From positions 124,001 to 188,000 of the forward strand of contig NZ_MIET01000009.1 in NCBI RefSeq assembly GCF_003590335.1: 64,000 nucleotides of DNA, given 5' to 3'. The notes under the pieces were generated by a model, which saw only the letters and a list, made by a program, of their open reading frames with translations, was not told the DNA's origin and did no database searches. Numbering within the stretch: the first letter of the stretch is position 1; the number at the start of each line of letters is the position of its first letter. Below, piece by piece: positions 9,029 through 18,514 of the stretch. The position numbers were made by a program, and so were the translations under genes. This DNA is from Pseudoalteromonas sp. MSK9-3 (GTDB taxonomy: Bacteria > Pseudomonadota > Gammaproteobacteria > Enterobacterales > Alteromonadaceae).

Positions 9029-9922
9029 AGGTAAGTCGACCTGCATCATGCTTTCTAAAGCGCGTTTTTTGAGTAATAGATCTTTGATAAGCGGGGTTAA
9101 TACCAGCTCCATTGCTAAGCCCATTTTCCCACCCGGTACGACAAGGGTATTCATTCTTGACATAAAGCTGCCTTCTATCATTTGCAGGTAATAGGGGAAG
9201 TTAACGTCGTCGATACCGCGAAAGCGGATCACCACAAAGCTTTCATCTAAAGAGGGAATATCTTTAGCGCTAAATGGGTTTGACGTGTCGACTGTCGGCA
9301 CTCGTTGAAAGTTGATATGGGTACGTGAGAATTGGGGGGTGATGTGGGTAATGTAATCATCCATACTGCGTACAATCGAGCTCATCACGGCTTCGCGTGA
9401 ATGACCGCGTTCGTTGGTGTCACGGATCATTTTTTGGATCCATTCAAGATTGATAATTGGCACCATACCGATAAGTAAATCGACGTGTTTAGCAACGTCA
9501 TGCTCTTGTGTTACTACCCCTCCATGAAGGCCCTCATAAAAAAGCACATCGGTATTTTTATCAAGCTGCTGGTAGGGAGTAAATGTGCCGGGTAGCTGAT
9601 TATACGGAACGGCATCATCAAAAGTATGCAAATACCGGCGAACACGGCCTTCACCGAGCTGACCATAATTGTCAAAGAGCTCCTCTAGCGCACAAAAGTC
9701 ATTGGCTTCTTTGCCAAAGTAGCTGATGTGTTTGCCTTCTTGTAATGCTTCACGTTTGAGCTTATCCATTTCTGGGCGGGTATAACGATGAAAGCTGTCC
9801 CCTTCAATCAATGCAGCATTGGCGTCAAGACTACGAAAGATATGTTTGATAGCATTGGTGGTGGTCGTTGTTCCTGCACCAGAGCTACCTGTAATGGCTA
9901 TTATCGGATGTTTTTGCGACAT
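9023..9922 (-). CDS. prkB: Phosphoribulokinase-like P-loop kinase (PrkB/CfxP family)
   Basis: 299-residue protein of the phosphoribulokinase/uridine kinase family. The P-loop is GSSGAGTTTTT (about 12-22); conserved are GDSFHRYTR, the FYEGLHGG segment, and the FSRTHINFQRVPTVDTSNPF block. It matches E. coli PrkB (289 aa), whose true substrate is uncertain. No Rubisco or other Calvin-cycle gene is visible, so a photosynthetic-type role is unlikely. The TAA stop overlaps the right end of the 193-bp repeat: one base comes from the target duplication and two from the element terminus. Removing the element restores the same TAA, so the protein C-terminus was not altered. Confidence 0.85.
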   Translation of the reverse strand: MSQKHPIIAITGSSGAGTTTTTNAIKHIFRSLDANAALIEGDSFHRYTRPEMDKLKREALQEGKHISYFGKEANDFCALEELFDNYGQLGEGRVRRYLHTFDDAVPYNQLPGTFTPYQQLDKNTDVLFYEGLHGGVVTQEHDVAKHVDLLIGMVPIINLEWIQKMIRDTNERGHSREAVMSSIVRSMDDYITHITPQFSRTHINFQRVPTVDTSNPFSAKDIPSLDESFVVIRFRGIDDVNFPYYLQMIEGSFMSRMNTLVVPGGKMGLAMELVLTPLIKDLLLKKRALESMMQVDLPI

Positions 9923-10049
9923 ATTCGCCTCATGATCTCAGTAATTGGGAACGTTTGTGAAATTGATGTTACCTGATGCCGGCAAGATAGCAAGCTTTGT
10001 GCTTTGTTTAGCAAGTGGTTATCATAGGCAAAAAAAGACAGGGAATATT

Positions 10050-10913
10050 ATGAAGGTTCTAGTTTTTATCAGCACGCTGTGGTGTACATTTACCAGTATT
10101 CATGCCATTTCAGCCATGCCAAGTAGTCAATTGTTTGTGGCTGAAAAAACGCCGCAAGGTGTTAAAGTGAAAGCCATTACATCGGATGATAGTTACCATA
10201 ATCAGCCACTTACAACCGATGGCGGCGTGTATTTTACCAAAGAGTTAAGCACTCAAGAGGGCAGTCAAACAGATTTGTTTTTCTATGACTTTACCACGCA
10301 GCAAACGCGTAACCTGACCAATTCCCCCGTCTCGGAATATTCACCGACTTTATACCCTCACGATGACGGCCTATCAACCATTGTGGTTGAAAGTACAGGT
10401 AAGCAGCGGCTTTGGTTTTATCCATTTGATAGCACTCGCAAAGCAGCGCCTTTATTGGCACATATAGATCCTGTGGGTTATCACGTGTGGGGTGAACAGC
10501 AAGATGTGATGTTATTTGTGTTGGGCACGCCACATGAACTGCACTTCACAGATACCAATGGCCATTTACCTAAGTTAGTTGCCAAAGACATTGATAGAAG
10601 CTTAGCGTTTAATAAAGCCAAGCAGGTTTATTCATTTACTTACAATAAAAACAATCAGCTATGGCTGGCAACTTATTCACCAAAAACAGAATTGGTGACA
10701 TCACAGTTTGTGTTACCAAAACCTGTGCGAGATTACACCTGGTTAGATGATGACACCGTTGCCTACGCGGTGAATAATCGTATTTATACGCGTTCTATCA
10801 CTTCTCCTAAAGCGGTATCACAGTGGATGAATTTAACCCAATATTGCAACACACAGATATCGCGGCTGAGTTACCATGCAGGGAAGTTGGCATTTGTTTG
10901 CAGTACGCGTTAA
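10050..10913 (+). CDS. Secreted TolB-like (PD40) beta-propeller protein
   Basis: 287 residues if started at the ATG at 10050, which has an AGACAGGGA ribosome site and opens a good signal peptide (MKVLVFISTLWCTFTSIHAISA). A longer reading from 9945 lacks both. The mature part has repeated WD40-like/PD40 blades, such as DLFFYDFTTQQTRNLTNSP followed by EYSPTLYPHDDG, like the TolB propeller, but there is no TolB N-terminal domain or protease domain. It is probably periplasmic. The partner and role are unknown. It is transcribed toward galE, which starts 74 bases downstream. Confidence 0.65.
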   Translation: MKVLVFISTLWCTFTSIHAISAMPSSQLFVAEKTPQGVKVKAITSDDSYHNQPLTTDGGVYFTKELSTQEGSQTDLFFYDFTTQQTRNLTNSPVSEYSPTLYPHDDGLSTIVVESTGKQRLWFYPFDSTRKAAPLLAHIDPVGYHVWGEQQDVMLFVLGTPHELHFTDTNGHLPKLVAKDIDRSLAFNKAKQVYSFTYNKNNQLWLATYSPKTELVTSQFVLPKPVRDYTWLDDDTVAYAVNNRIYTRSITSPKAVSQWMNLTQYCNTQISRLSYHAGKLAFVCSTR

Positions 10914-10987
10914 TTATTGCTGAAAAAAGCTGGCTTGTTGTCTAAAATACGCAGCAAGTATCATGAATGATAAAGATAAGGCAAGGT

Positions 10988-12004
10988 ATGGCTATTTTAG
11001 TGACAGGTGGTGCAGGATATATTGGATCACATACTGTTTTAGAGCTTTTGAATGAAGGTGAGCAGGTTGTGGTGGTAGATAACCTGTGTAATTCATCTTC
11101 AGAGTCGCTCACCCGCGTTAAAGATATTACGGGTAAAGACGTGGTATTTCATCAAGGCGATATTTTAGATAAAGCCTTTCTAGATAACGTTTTTCAACAG
11201 CATACGATTGATCAGGTTATTCATTTTGCAGGTTTAAAGGCGGTAGGTGAGTCTGTTCGTAAGCCTGTTGAGTATTATCAAACCAACGTACAGGGCACAT
11301 TAACGTTACTAAATGCGATGCGTGATGCTGGCGTATTTAAGTTGGTGTTTAGTTCGTCGGCAACGGTATATGGCGATCCTGCGAGTTTACCAATTCGCGA
11401 AGATTTCCCCGTGGGGGGCACGACTAACCCCTATGGTACGTCTAAATTAATGGTTGAAATGGTTTTACAAGATGTAGCGAAGTCAGACCCGCGCTGGGCC
11501 TTTGCTATATTGCGTTACTTTAACCCCGTTGGGGCACATGAATCTGGACGCATTGGTGAAGACCCGAATGGGATCCCAAATAATTTGCTGCCGTATATTG
11601 CACAAGTTGCCGTAGGTAAGCTAGAAAGCTTAGGGGTGTTTGGCAACGACTATGACACGGTGGATGGCACGGGCGTGCGCGATTACATTCACGTAGTTGA
11701 TTTGGCTTTAGGGCATTTAAAAGCGCTGACACACATAAGCCGTCATAGTGGCGTGCATATTTATAATTTAGGCACTGGCAATGGCTATTCCGTGTTACAA
11801 ATGGTGCAGGCATTTGAAACCGCGTCAGATAAAGCGGTGCCTTATACGATTTCACCGCGCAGAGAAGGTGATATCGCGGCATGCTATGCAGCACCAGAGA
11901 AGGCTCGTAAAGAACTTAACTGGCAAGCTGAGCGTGGTATTGACGTGATGATGCAAGATACTTGGCGCTGGCAAAGTGGCAATCCACAAGGCTATAGCGC
12001 ATAA
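10988..12004 (+). CDS. galE: UDP-glucose 4-epimerase
   Basis: NAD-dependent short-chain dehydrogenase-type epimerase that interconverts UDP-glucose and UDP-galactose (or their N-acetyl forms) for lipopolysaccharide and exopolysaccharide precursors. The N-terminal GGAGYIGSH is the Rossmann GxxGxxG motif. The catalytic Tyr and Lys are in [11 protein letters not shown], and the SSSATVYG serine triad residue precedes it. Starting at 10988 (MAILVTGG) gives 338 residues, the same length as E. coli GalE. An upstream in-frame ATG at 10967 would add seven residues with no family support. No other gal genes are nearby. Confidence 0.95.
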   Translation: MAILVTGGAGYIGSHTVLELLNEGEQVVVVDNLCNSSSESLTRVKDITGKDVVFHQGDILDKAFLDNVFQQHTIDQVIHFAGLKAVGESVRKPVEYYQTNVQGTLTLLNAMRDAGVFKLVFSSSATVYGDPASLPIREDFPVGGTTNPYGTSKLMVEMVLQDVAKSDPRWAFAILRYFNPVGAHESGRIGEDPNGIPNNLLPYIAQVAVGKLESLGVFGNDYDTVDGTGVRDYIHVVDLALGHLKALTHISRHSGVHIYNLGTGNGYSVLQMVQAFETASDKAVPYTISPRREGDIAACYAAPEKARKELNWQAERGIDVMMQDTWRWQSGNPQGYSA

Positions 12005-12033
12005 GCGTATTTTTGTAGGTAGACAGTTCAAAC

Positions 12034-12060
12034 AAAGCCCCATGTTGGGGCTTTCATTTT
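12034..12060. terminator. Rho-independent terminator after galE
   Basis: A perfect 9-bp stem AAAGCCCCA/TGGGGCTTT with a TGT loop, followed by CATTTTT. It lies between convergent galE and recG and may serve both. Confidence 0.8.
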
Positions 12061-12086
12061 TGATGGTTTCATTTTAAGTAACGTGG

Positions 12087-14174
12087 TTATGCCATGGCCA
12101 GTTCAGATTTGGCACCAAGCCAACGTCTGACTAAGGGCTCAATCATATCAGGGTGGCTTTTCATCAGCGTAAATGCCAGTGGGCGTACCTGATTCAACAA
12201 GGCTTTGTCGCGGTTTAAATCGGCAATTTTAAATTCAGCAAGGCCAGTTTGTTTAGTCCCAAGTACTTCTCCTGGGCCGCGAATTTCTAAATCACGCTCA
12301 GCAATAACAAACCCGTCATTACTATCACGTAACACGCCTAAGCGCTTTTGTGCCGTGACAGACAAAGGAGCATGATACAAAAGTAGGCAGTGGGATGCGA
12401 TGGCCCCTCGGCCAACTCGACCACGTAATTGGTGCAACTGTGCTAACCCTAGCCTTTCTGGGTTTTCGATTATAATTAGGCTGGCGTTTGGGACATCTAC
12501 ACCGACCTCTATAACCGTGGTCGCCACTAAAACGTGTGTGTCACCGCGTTTAAAGGCTGCCATGATCTCTTGTTTTTCTTTGGCTTTCATTCTGCCGTGC
12601 ACTAAGGCAATTTTGAGTTCAGGCAATAACTCAGTGAGCTGTTGTGCGGTATCTTCAGCAGCTTGGCATTGTAATGCTTCTGATTCATCAATGAGTGTGC
12701 AGACCCAATATACTTGGCGGTTATCGTCTACACAGGCTTTTTTAACACGCTCGATGACTTGCTCTCGGCGTGTATCAGGCACTGCGACCGTCATGATAGG
12801 GGTTCGCCCTGGGGGCAGTTCATCAATAACTGAGGTTTCTAAGTCGGCATACGCGGTCATTGCCAAGGTACGAGGAATTGGCGTCGCAGTCATGACCAGC
12901 TGGTGGGGGTAACAGTCATTAAATTTCCCTTTCTCTCGTAATGAGAGTCGTTGATGAACACCAAAACGATGTTGTTCATCAATGATGATCAATGCAAGGT
13001 TATAAAATTGCACTTGTTCTTGAAATAATGCATGGGTACCAATGACCATTTGCGCTTTACCAGAACTAATTTGCTCAAGTACTCTTTCACGCTCTTTACC
13101 CTTGGTTTTACCGCCGAGCCAAACCACTTCAATACCAAGTTGAGTAAACCAGGCGGTAAAGTTAATACCATGTTGCTCTGACAGTATCTCGGTGGGGGCC
13201 ATTAAGGCCACTTGATACCCTTTGGCAATCGCGGTGAGTGCTGCGAGTGCTGCAACCAAGGTTTTACCAGAACCAACATCGCCTTGCACGAGTCGCATCA
13301 TCGGAAATGGCTGTTGTAAATCTTGTTTAATTTCTGCCACAACACGGCTTTGTGCATTGGTAGGTGAAAAAGGCAACTCAGCTAAAAATAGGGGTTCGAA
13401 TGTATTCGTTGGTGGTAAAGGCACTGCTTTAACGGCTTGGCCTTTTTGCCTTAACTGTAACAAACTGAGGTTTTGTGCCAGCAACTCTTCAAATGCTAGA
13501 CGCTGCTGGGCAGGATGTTGCCCTAGTTCAAGTTCGGTGAGGTTAATGTCTTGCGGCGGCCTATGTAGCAGAAGTACCGCCTCAGTGACACTCAGCTGTG
13601 AGGGGCGATATTGACTGGGTAAGTACTCTTCTATTTGATACTTTTCTAATAGGGCCAGAGCTTTATTAGCGATAGAGCGAATACTGAGTTGCTTCAACCC
13701 TTCAGTGGTCGGGTAAACCGCTGTTAAGGTGCTTAGTTCTGGGTCTAATGGTTCACTTTGACACTCTCTAATACTGTATTCAGGGTGTGCCATTTCAAAG
13801 CCTGTGCGGCCCCTGCGTACTTCACCAAAACACCGAATGATTTTTCCCGTCGCCATGGCATTTTTTTGTGCGGCGTTAAAGTTAAAAAACCGCAGCGTTA
13901 AACGACCCGTACCATCATTGACTTGGCAAACCAACATGCGACGTTTGCCAATGGTAATTTGTGCATGTTCTATTTCCGCTTCGATGCTCACATGGCTATG
14001 GGCACTCAATTGTGCGATTGAGTAGGTTCTGGCACGGTCTTCGTAGCGTAGCGGTAAATGAAAAAGCATGTCTTGGACACTACGAATACCTAACTTAGCC
14101 AGTTTTTCAGCCACTTTAGGGCCGACACCTTTTAACTCAGTGATTGGGTAACTTGATAGAGTAGGGCTCGACAT
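12087..14174 (-). CDS. recG: ATP-dependent DNA helicase RecG
   Basis: 695-residue superfamily 2 helicase that remodels stalled replication forks and branch-migrates Holliday junctions (E. coli 693 aa). A wedge/OB domain occupies about 50-170. Walker A is GDVGSGKTLVAA (about 299-310), and the DEQH-type motif II is IIIDEQHRFGVHQR (about 397-410). Motif III is TATPIPRT. The second RecA-like domain ends with HQLRGRVGRG (motif VI), and the C-terminal TRG segment follows (RDLEIRGPGEVLGTKQTG). It is downstream of trmH with a short gap, as in the E. coli trmH-recG order. Confidence 0.97.
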   Translation of the reverse strand: MSSPTLSSYPITELKGVGPKVAEKLAKLGIRSVQDMLFHLPLRYEDRARTYSIAQLSAHSHVSIEAEIEHAQITIGKRRMLVCQVNDGTGRLTLRFFNFNAAQKNAMATGKIIRCFGEVRRGRTGFEMAHPEYSIRECQSEPLDPELSTLTAVYPTTEGLKQLSIRSIANKALALLEKYQIEEYLPSQYRPSQLSVTEAVLLLHRPPQDINLTELELGQHPAQQRLAFEELLAQNLSLLQLRQKGQAVKAVPLPPTNTFEPLFLAELPFSPTNAQSRVVAEIKQDLQQPFPMMRLVQGDVGSGKTLVAALAALTAIAKGYQVALMAPTEILSEQHGINFTAWFTQLGIEVVWLGGKTKGKERERVLEQISSGKAQMVIGTHALFQEQVQFYNLALIIIDEQHRFGVHQRLSLREKGKFNDCYPHQLVMTATPIPRTLAMTAYADLETSVIDELPPGRTPIMTVAVPDTRREQVIERVKKACVDDNRQVYWVCTLIDESEALQCQAAEDTAQQLTELLPELKIALVHGRMKAKEKQEIMAAFKRGDTHVLVATTVIEVGVDVPNASLIIIENPERLGLAQLHQLRGRVGRGAIASHCLLLYHAPLSVTAQKRLGVLRDSNDGFVIAERDLEIRGPGEVLGTKQTGLAEFKIADLNRDKALLNQVRPLAFTLMKSHPDMIEPLVRRWLGAKSELAMA

Positions 14175-14189
14175 ACTTTTCCTTGTTCT

Positions 14190-14888
14190 TTATTTGGGGG
14201 TGCTAAACTTAAGCGTGTTCCAAAAGATCTCATCTGCGACAATTTCGCCATCGTCATCTAGCTCAGGGTAAGGTAAACCTTTTTCCACACAGCGCTCTGC
14301 GATAATTGGGTGACAGCCTTCAAACAATAAGCGATGTTTAATGCTTTCATCAAGCATATCATTACGTTGATAACAGCCAGCGGCTTCTCGTTGTCTTTGT
14401 GCTTCATATAAAATGAGTGCAGCAGCCACCGATACATTTAACGATTGCACCATGCCTTCCATCGGGATCACGATATGTTGATCGGCATGTGCCAAAGCAT
14501 CATCTGATATACCCGTACGCTCTTGACCGACGATAATTGCGGTAGGCTTGGTGTAATCAATTTCCCTGAAATCGACCGCACTGTCGCTGAGGTTAGTAGC
14601 CAGTATTTGAATGTCTGGGTTTTGTGCTCTAATGGCGCCGACGGCATCATGAATGTCATCGTGCATATGGGTTTCTACCCAGTTTTTACTGCCACCAGAG
14701 GTATTGTTGGTTAAGCGACGTTGCTCTTGTGGCCAAACAGCATGAACATGGTGACACCCGACTGCATCAGCAGTGCGCACGATTGCTGATAGGTTATGAT
14801 GTTTATGTACCTCATCTAAACAGACGGTTAAATCAGTTTGTCGCCTATCTAAGACGCGCTTCACGCGATGGTAGCGTTTATTGTCCAT
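14190..14888 (-). CDS. trmH: tRNA (guanosine(18)-2'-O)-methyltransferase TrmH
   Basis: 232-residue SPOUT methyltransferase (SpoU) that makes Gm18 in the D-loop of tRNA. Conserved motifs are VHKHHNLSAIVRTADAVG (motif 1), IIVGQERTGISDDAL (motif 2) and VQSLNVSVAAALILYEAQRQ (motif 3, the knot). The C-terminal LLFEGCHPIIAERC-GLPYP extension is typical of proteobacterial TrmH. A GTG five codons upstream (14903) could also be the start, but the ATG at 14888 aligns with the E. coli N-terminus (MDNKRYHRV). It probably forms an operon with recG, 15 bases downstream. Confidence 0.95.
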   Translation of the reverse strand: MDNKRYHRVKRVLDRRQTDLTVCLDEVHKHHNLSAIVRTADAVGCHHVHAVWPQEQRRLTNNTSGGSKNWVETHMHDDIHDAVGAIRAQNPDIQILATNLSDSAVDFREIDYTKPTAIIVGQERTGISDDALAHADQHIVIPMEGMVQSLNVSVAAALILYEAQRQREAAGCYQRNDMLDESIKHRLLFEGCHPIIAERCVEKGLPYPELDDDGEIVADEIFWNTLKFSTPK

Positions 14889-14933
14889 CGTTATACTGCT
14901 CACAGAATCAAAATTTTGCCGATTATACCGAAA

Positions 14934-15404
14934 TTATGGGGTAACTTCACGGGCGATAGGATTTTGCAATGAGATCAATGTTTCGGTGGATTGAATGGCC
15001 TCAATTGTTTGAATTTTATTGATCAATACATCTTGTAAGTGCTCGATTGAACGGGTCATTACTTTGATAAAAATACTGTAGTTCCCCGTGGTGTAGTAGG
15101 CTTCAACTACTTCTTCAAAGTTTTCTAGTTGTGCAATGGTGTCGGGGTAATCTCGGGCATGTTTTAAGTTAACCCCAATAAAGCAGCATACATCATAGCC
15201 TAATTTTTTCGCATCAATGGTGACACGAGTGCCTTGCATGATCCCAGCTTGTTTCATTTTTTCGACACGTACATGAATAGTTCCTGCACTGACATTGAAG
15301 CGTTTGGCCAATTCTGCATAGGGGGCTCTGGCATTTTCCATTAAGGCATTCAAAATGGATTTATCGAGATTATCGATTTGATAATTATCCAAGGTGTTTT
15401 CCAT
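14934..15404 (-). CDS. asnC: AsnC, Lrp/AsnC-family regulator of asparagine synthesis
   Basis: 156-residue transcription factor (E. coli 152). The N-terminal winged helix-turn-helix is about 12-65 (ILNALMENARAPYAELAKRF and the GTIHVRVEKMKQAG recognition part). The C-terminal RAM/AsnC ligand domain is about 75-150, with EAYYTTGNYSIFIKVM. In E. coli it activates asnA when asparagine is scarce and represses itself. Here it is also divergent from asnA across 174 bases, which supports the same circuit. The close match to E. coli AsnC, rather than Lrp, makes the subtype assignment firm. Confidence 0.92.
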   Translation of the reverse strand: MENTLDNYQIDNLDKSILNALMENARAPYAELAKRFNVSAGTIHVRVEKMKQAGIMQGTRVTIDAKKLGYDVCCFIGVNLKHARDYPDTIAQLENFEEVVEAYYTTGNYSIFIKVMTRSIEHLQDVLINKIQTIEAIQSTETLISLQNPIAREVTP

Positions 15405-15578
15405 GATGTTTTATTGATTCGTTAAAATATACCGTCTTTTTTTAGATAAAAATATAGCCTTTTGTTATTTTTGTTGATGCATATTGATTTATTGTTTGTT
15501 TTTGTTGACGATGAGTTTAAGCCTTGAAGCGCAAGGCAATAAAATTCAACAGGTTTACATTGGGAACGAGGTCCGATT
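15405..15578. promoter_or_regulatory. Shared asnC/asnA control region
   Basis: Very AT-rich divergent intergenic region with several TTGTT/TTTGTT runs. By analogy with E. coli it should hold both promoters and AsnC operators; no exact operator could be defined by eye. A TAAAAT hexamer just ahead of asnA (near 15540) is a possible -10. Confidence 0.4.
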
Positions 15579-16577
15579 ATGAAAGCAACTTATCAACAGA
15601 CACAGCAACAAATTAGCAGCGTTAAACGCCTATTTTCAGAACAACTAGAGCAGCGCTTGGGACTGATGGAAGTACAAGCGCCGATTTTGGCAAAAGTGGG
15701 CGACGGTATCCAAGACAATTTAAGTGGCACTGAAAAAGCGGTGTCAGTAAAGGTCAAAGCGATTGCAGGTGCTGAGTTTGAAGTGGTGCATTCATTGGCT
15801 AAGTGGAAACGTAAAACACTGGCTGATTATGACTTTACTGTTGGTGAAGGTTTATACACGCATATGAAAGCATTGCGTCCAGATGAAGATAGTCTGTCCC
15901 CGATTCACTCTGTTTATGTTGACCAATGGGATTGGGAAAAAGTAATTTGTACTCAAGCTGAGCGCTCTCTAGCGGGTTTAAAGCAAACGGTGAGGCAGTT
16001 ATATCAAGCTATTAAACATACAGAGCAGGGCGTTGCGAGTGAGTTTGGATTGACGCCGTTTTTACCTGAATCGATCACGTTTATTCACAGTGAAGAATTA
16101 CGTCAGATGTACCCTGATTTTACTGCCAAACAGCGAGAAAAAGCCATTGCTCAGGAGTATGGCGCGGTATTTTTAATTGGCATTGGTGGTGAGCTAGGTG
16201 ATGGAAAAATTCATGATGTTCGTGCGCCAGATTACGATGATTGGTCGACGCCAACCTGTGATCAATACAAGGGGTTAAATGGAGATATTTTGGTATGGAA
16301 CCCTGTTTTGGAAGATGCTTTCGAGATTTCCTCGATGGGTATTCGCGTATGCCCTGAGGCATTGCAGCGCCAATTAAAAATAACCGATGACAGCGCACGC
16401 TTAGAGCATGATTGGCATCAGCAATTACTTGCAGGTGACATGCCGCAAACAATAGGTGGCGGCATTGGTCAGTCTCGTTTAGTGATGCTGTTATTACAAA
16501 AGCAACATATTGCGCAAGTGCAAGTGGGAGTGTGGCCGAAAAGCATTATTGATGAAGTAGATGGACTCTTGAAGTAA
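15579..16577 (+). CDS. asnA: Aspartate-ammonia ligase (asparagine synthetase A)
   Basis: 332-residue ammonia-dependent asparagine synthetase (aspartate + NH3 + ATP to asparagine + AMP + PPi), a class II aaRS-like enzyme (E. coli 330 aa). The N-terminus [19 protein letters not shown] and the [20 protein letters not shown] block are diagnostic. The class II motif 3-like [14 protein letters not shown] lies near the C-terminus (about 295-308). It is divergent from asnC, which probably controls it. A 12-bp hairpin follows the stop. Confidence 0.97.
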   Translation: MKATYQQTQQQISSVKRLFSEQLEQRLGLMEVQAPILAKVGDGIQDNLSGTEKAVSVKVKAIAGAEFEVVHSLAKWKRKTLADYDFTVGEGLYTHMKALRPDEDSLSPIHSVYVDQWDWEKVICTQAERSLAGLKQTVRQLYQAIKHTEQGVASEFGLTPFLPESITFIHSEELRQMYPDFTAKQREKAIAQEYGAVFLIGIGGELGDGKIHDVRAPDYDDWSTPTCDQYKGLNGDILVWNPVLEDAFEISSMGIRVCPEALQRQLKITDDSARLEHDWHQQLLAGDMPQTIGGGIGQSRLVMLLLQKQHIAQVQVGVWPKSIIDEVDGLLK

Positions 16578-16586
16578 AAGAATAGC

Positions 16587-16616
16587 GTGCGCTGTTAATA
16601 ATACTTAACAGCGCAC
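16587..16616. terminator. Bidirectional terminator between asnA and the lipoprotein operon
   Basis: A perfect 12-bp stem GTGCGCTGTTAA/TTAACAGCGCAC with a TAATAC loop sits between the convergent stops of asnA and the five-gene minus-strand operon. On the plus strand TTATTTTTTG follows. Confidence 0.65.
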
Positions 16617-16622
16617 ACTCAG

Positions 16623-18494
16623 TTATTTTTTGACAAGTCTAAGTACACCGTTCTCTTCAGCTATGACTGCGATGCTATCACCAATCGCTTTTACAGTTAA
16701 ACTCTCAAGAGCTGTCAGAGGTTGGTTAGTATTTACTTTTACAAGTTCAATACCATTACTTAACCAAATAGTACCGTCAGCTGAGTGAGCTTGATTAGGT
16801 TGCCAAAGTAGTATCCAACCAAACTTTTCTTGAATAGGTAACAAAGAGATCATCTGCTCATCAGTAGATAGTATTGGTCGTGCGTAAAATGGATGAGTAA
16901 CACCGCTTAGTGCTATTAAATCGGTTAATGCGCTACCGTCGAGTAATACCTCACTTATTTCAATGATATTAGATTGATGCTGTGTACCCAGCCACAACGA
17001 GCGACCTAAACTAAACAGAGCGTCAGCAGAGGTATTAAACTGACTTTCCCAGCCCATGTTTCCTGCTGTTATTTCCTTAAAGAGTTTAAGTTGGCCATCT
17101 AAAATAGCGACCAGTCTTTGGCTTTGCGCTGTTTGCTGCCATGCAGTCACTGGCGTATCCACCGCGAGGTAGTCTACAACTGGCAATGTTGTTATAAAGT
17201 TTGGTAGATATCCTAATCGGTTTTGTTGATCCCAAAACGTTAATAGAGCGATATCTTGTGCATAAATGGTGCCCAAGCCTGTGTGCTTAGACAGTGTCTC
17301 AGGTAATGGGACGGCACCTGAGGGGCGGTTATTTTTGCGTTGAAACACTGCATATTGTCCAGATTGTACTTCACTAACAACAGAGAGTAGTTCGCCAGAG
17401 TCATGCAGCATAGGGAGCAGAGGAGTGGTAAAAGGTTGCAGCTTAGACCACGCAGCTTGTTGATATTGATACAAACCATCATCTTTAAGTGCGTGTAATA
17501 CACCTTGGTGGGTTTTAATAGCAATGATGTCTGCTAATTTGGGGGTTAATTCAGTGACTTTGCCGTTGTCTAATATTACTTCATATAGTGTTGTATCAGA
17601 CAAAATGAAGAGTGAATGGTCGGTATAGAATACTTGAGAATTCACGCCAGTCGTGGCTTGGAGGTGCTGCGTCTCTGTGCTGTTACTTATGAGCTGAATA
17701 GAGTTTTGGTGGTTAACTAATGAGAACTCATCACAGACCAATGTTAGATTAAGTGAGTTGCCGACTGTATCAATATCACAGTGAGCAGGCCCAGCGATAT
17801 GACTTAGTTGCACATCATCAATATGATTGAGATTGGGCAGTGCATATCCTCCGGTATTTTGCACAGTGAATTCCTCATTACCGAGCTTAATAGTCACAGG
17901 GTAAGGTAGCCTTTGATCTATCGTTAATGTCGGAGAATGACTAGGGCAATCAACAATGAAATTGTATTTTAACTCACTGATAAGATTGGTAGAGGTTGTG
18001 CATTGGTTATTAGTGAGTTGAATATTTTTGGGCGCGCTAAATTCAGTACTTGTGCCAGTGAGTGTTGTGGACTGATTGAGTGTGCGCTCTTCATTAAGCC
18101 AGTCAAATGTGATGGCGTCTTCGAGGTTGTTTAAAATAACGTTTAATGTCCATACATATTGCTTGCTGCACTCAAATGCCCAAGAATAACGTGAATTAGA
18201 ATCTTGAGTATGAGTCATATCACAGTGAGTATTGTCAGGTTTATTCAACAGTATCGGAGGTTGATATTGTGTTGACGAGGCTGTTAACGTATCGCCATGC
18301 GTCACTTGATATTCTTTTTCAAACCATTTAACGTCAAATACACCTTCACTTCCAGATACGGCAATATTGAGCGTATAAGTGTTGTTTTGTGGTGGCGTGG
18401 TAGGAGTCGGTTGATTTGAGCTACTCCCTCCTCCGCAACCCAGACACAGCGTAACTGGTATAGATAATAAACAGCGCACTCTATTTTTCATCAT
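16623..18494 (-). CDS. Putative lipoprotein with three cysteine-paired N-terminal repeats
   Basis: 623 residues, not recognised. The N-terminus has a hydrophobic stretch ending CLGC-GGGSSS; the Cys at residue 20 is a likely lipidation site, although -3 is Cys rather than the usual Leu. A Pro/Thr linker (27-38) follows. Then come three tandem units of about 70 residues (about 39-111, 112-184, 185-258), each ending in a Cys pair: C91/C109, C165/C183, C239/C254. The first two share an xTLN..(D)W..E..T..GTST/SST..P..I.L pattern. Residues 270-623 are beta-rich with repeated short strand-turn units, possibly a propeller. It is the last gene of the operon starting at 23259, 20 bases after the gene before it. 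Probably envelope-anchored; function unknown. Confidence 0.7.
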   Translation of the reverse strand: MMKNRVRCLLSIPVTLCLGCGGGSSSNQPTPTTPPQNNTYTLNIAVSGSEGVFDVKWFEKEYQVTHGDTLTASSTQYQPPILLNKPDNTHCDMTHTQDSNSRYSWAFECSKQYVWTLNVILNNLEDAITFDWLNEERTLNQSTTLTGTSTEFSAPKNIQLTNNQCTTSTNLISELKYNFIVDCPSHSPTLTIDQRLPYPVTIKLGNEEFTVQNTGGYALPNLNHIDDVQLSHIAGPAHCDIDTVGNSLNLTLVCDEFSLVNHQNSIQLISNSTETQHLQATTGVNSQVFYTDHSLFILSDTTLYEVILDNGKVTELTPKLADIIAIKTHQGVLHALKDDGLYQYQQAAWSKLQPFTTPLLPMLHDSGELLSVVSEVQSGQYAVFQRKNNRPSGAVPLPETLSKHTGLGTIYAQDIALLTFWDQQNRLGYLPNFITTLPVVDYLAVDTPVTAWQQTAQSQRLVAILDGQLKLFKEITAGNMGWESQFNTSADALFSLGRSLWLGTQHQSNIIEISEVLLDGSALTDLIALSGVTHPFYARPILSTDEQMISLLPIQEKFGWILLWQPNQAHSADGTIWLSNGIELVKVNTNQPLTALESLTVKAIGDSIAVIAEENGVLRLVKK

Positions 18495-18514
18495 TTTTCC
18501 TTAATGATTGAGTT

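Noticed and set aside
9945..10049. N-terminal extension of the TolB-like protein
   Set aside because: It has no ribosome site and would hide the signal peptide that begins at 10050.
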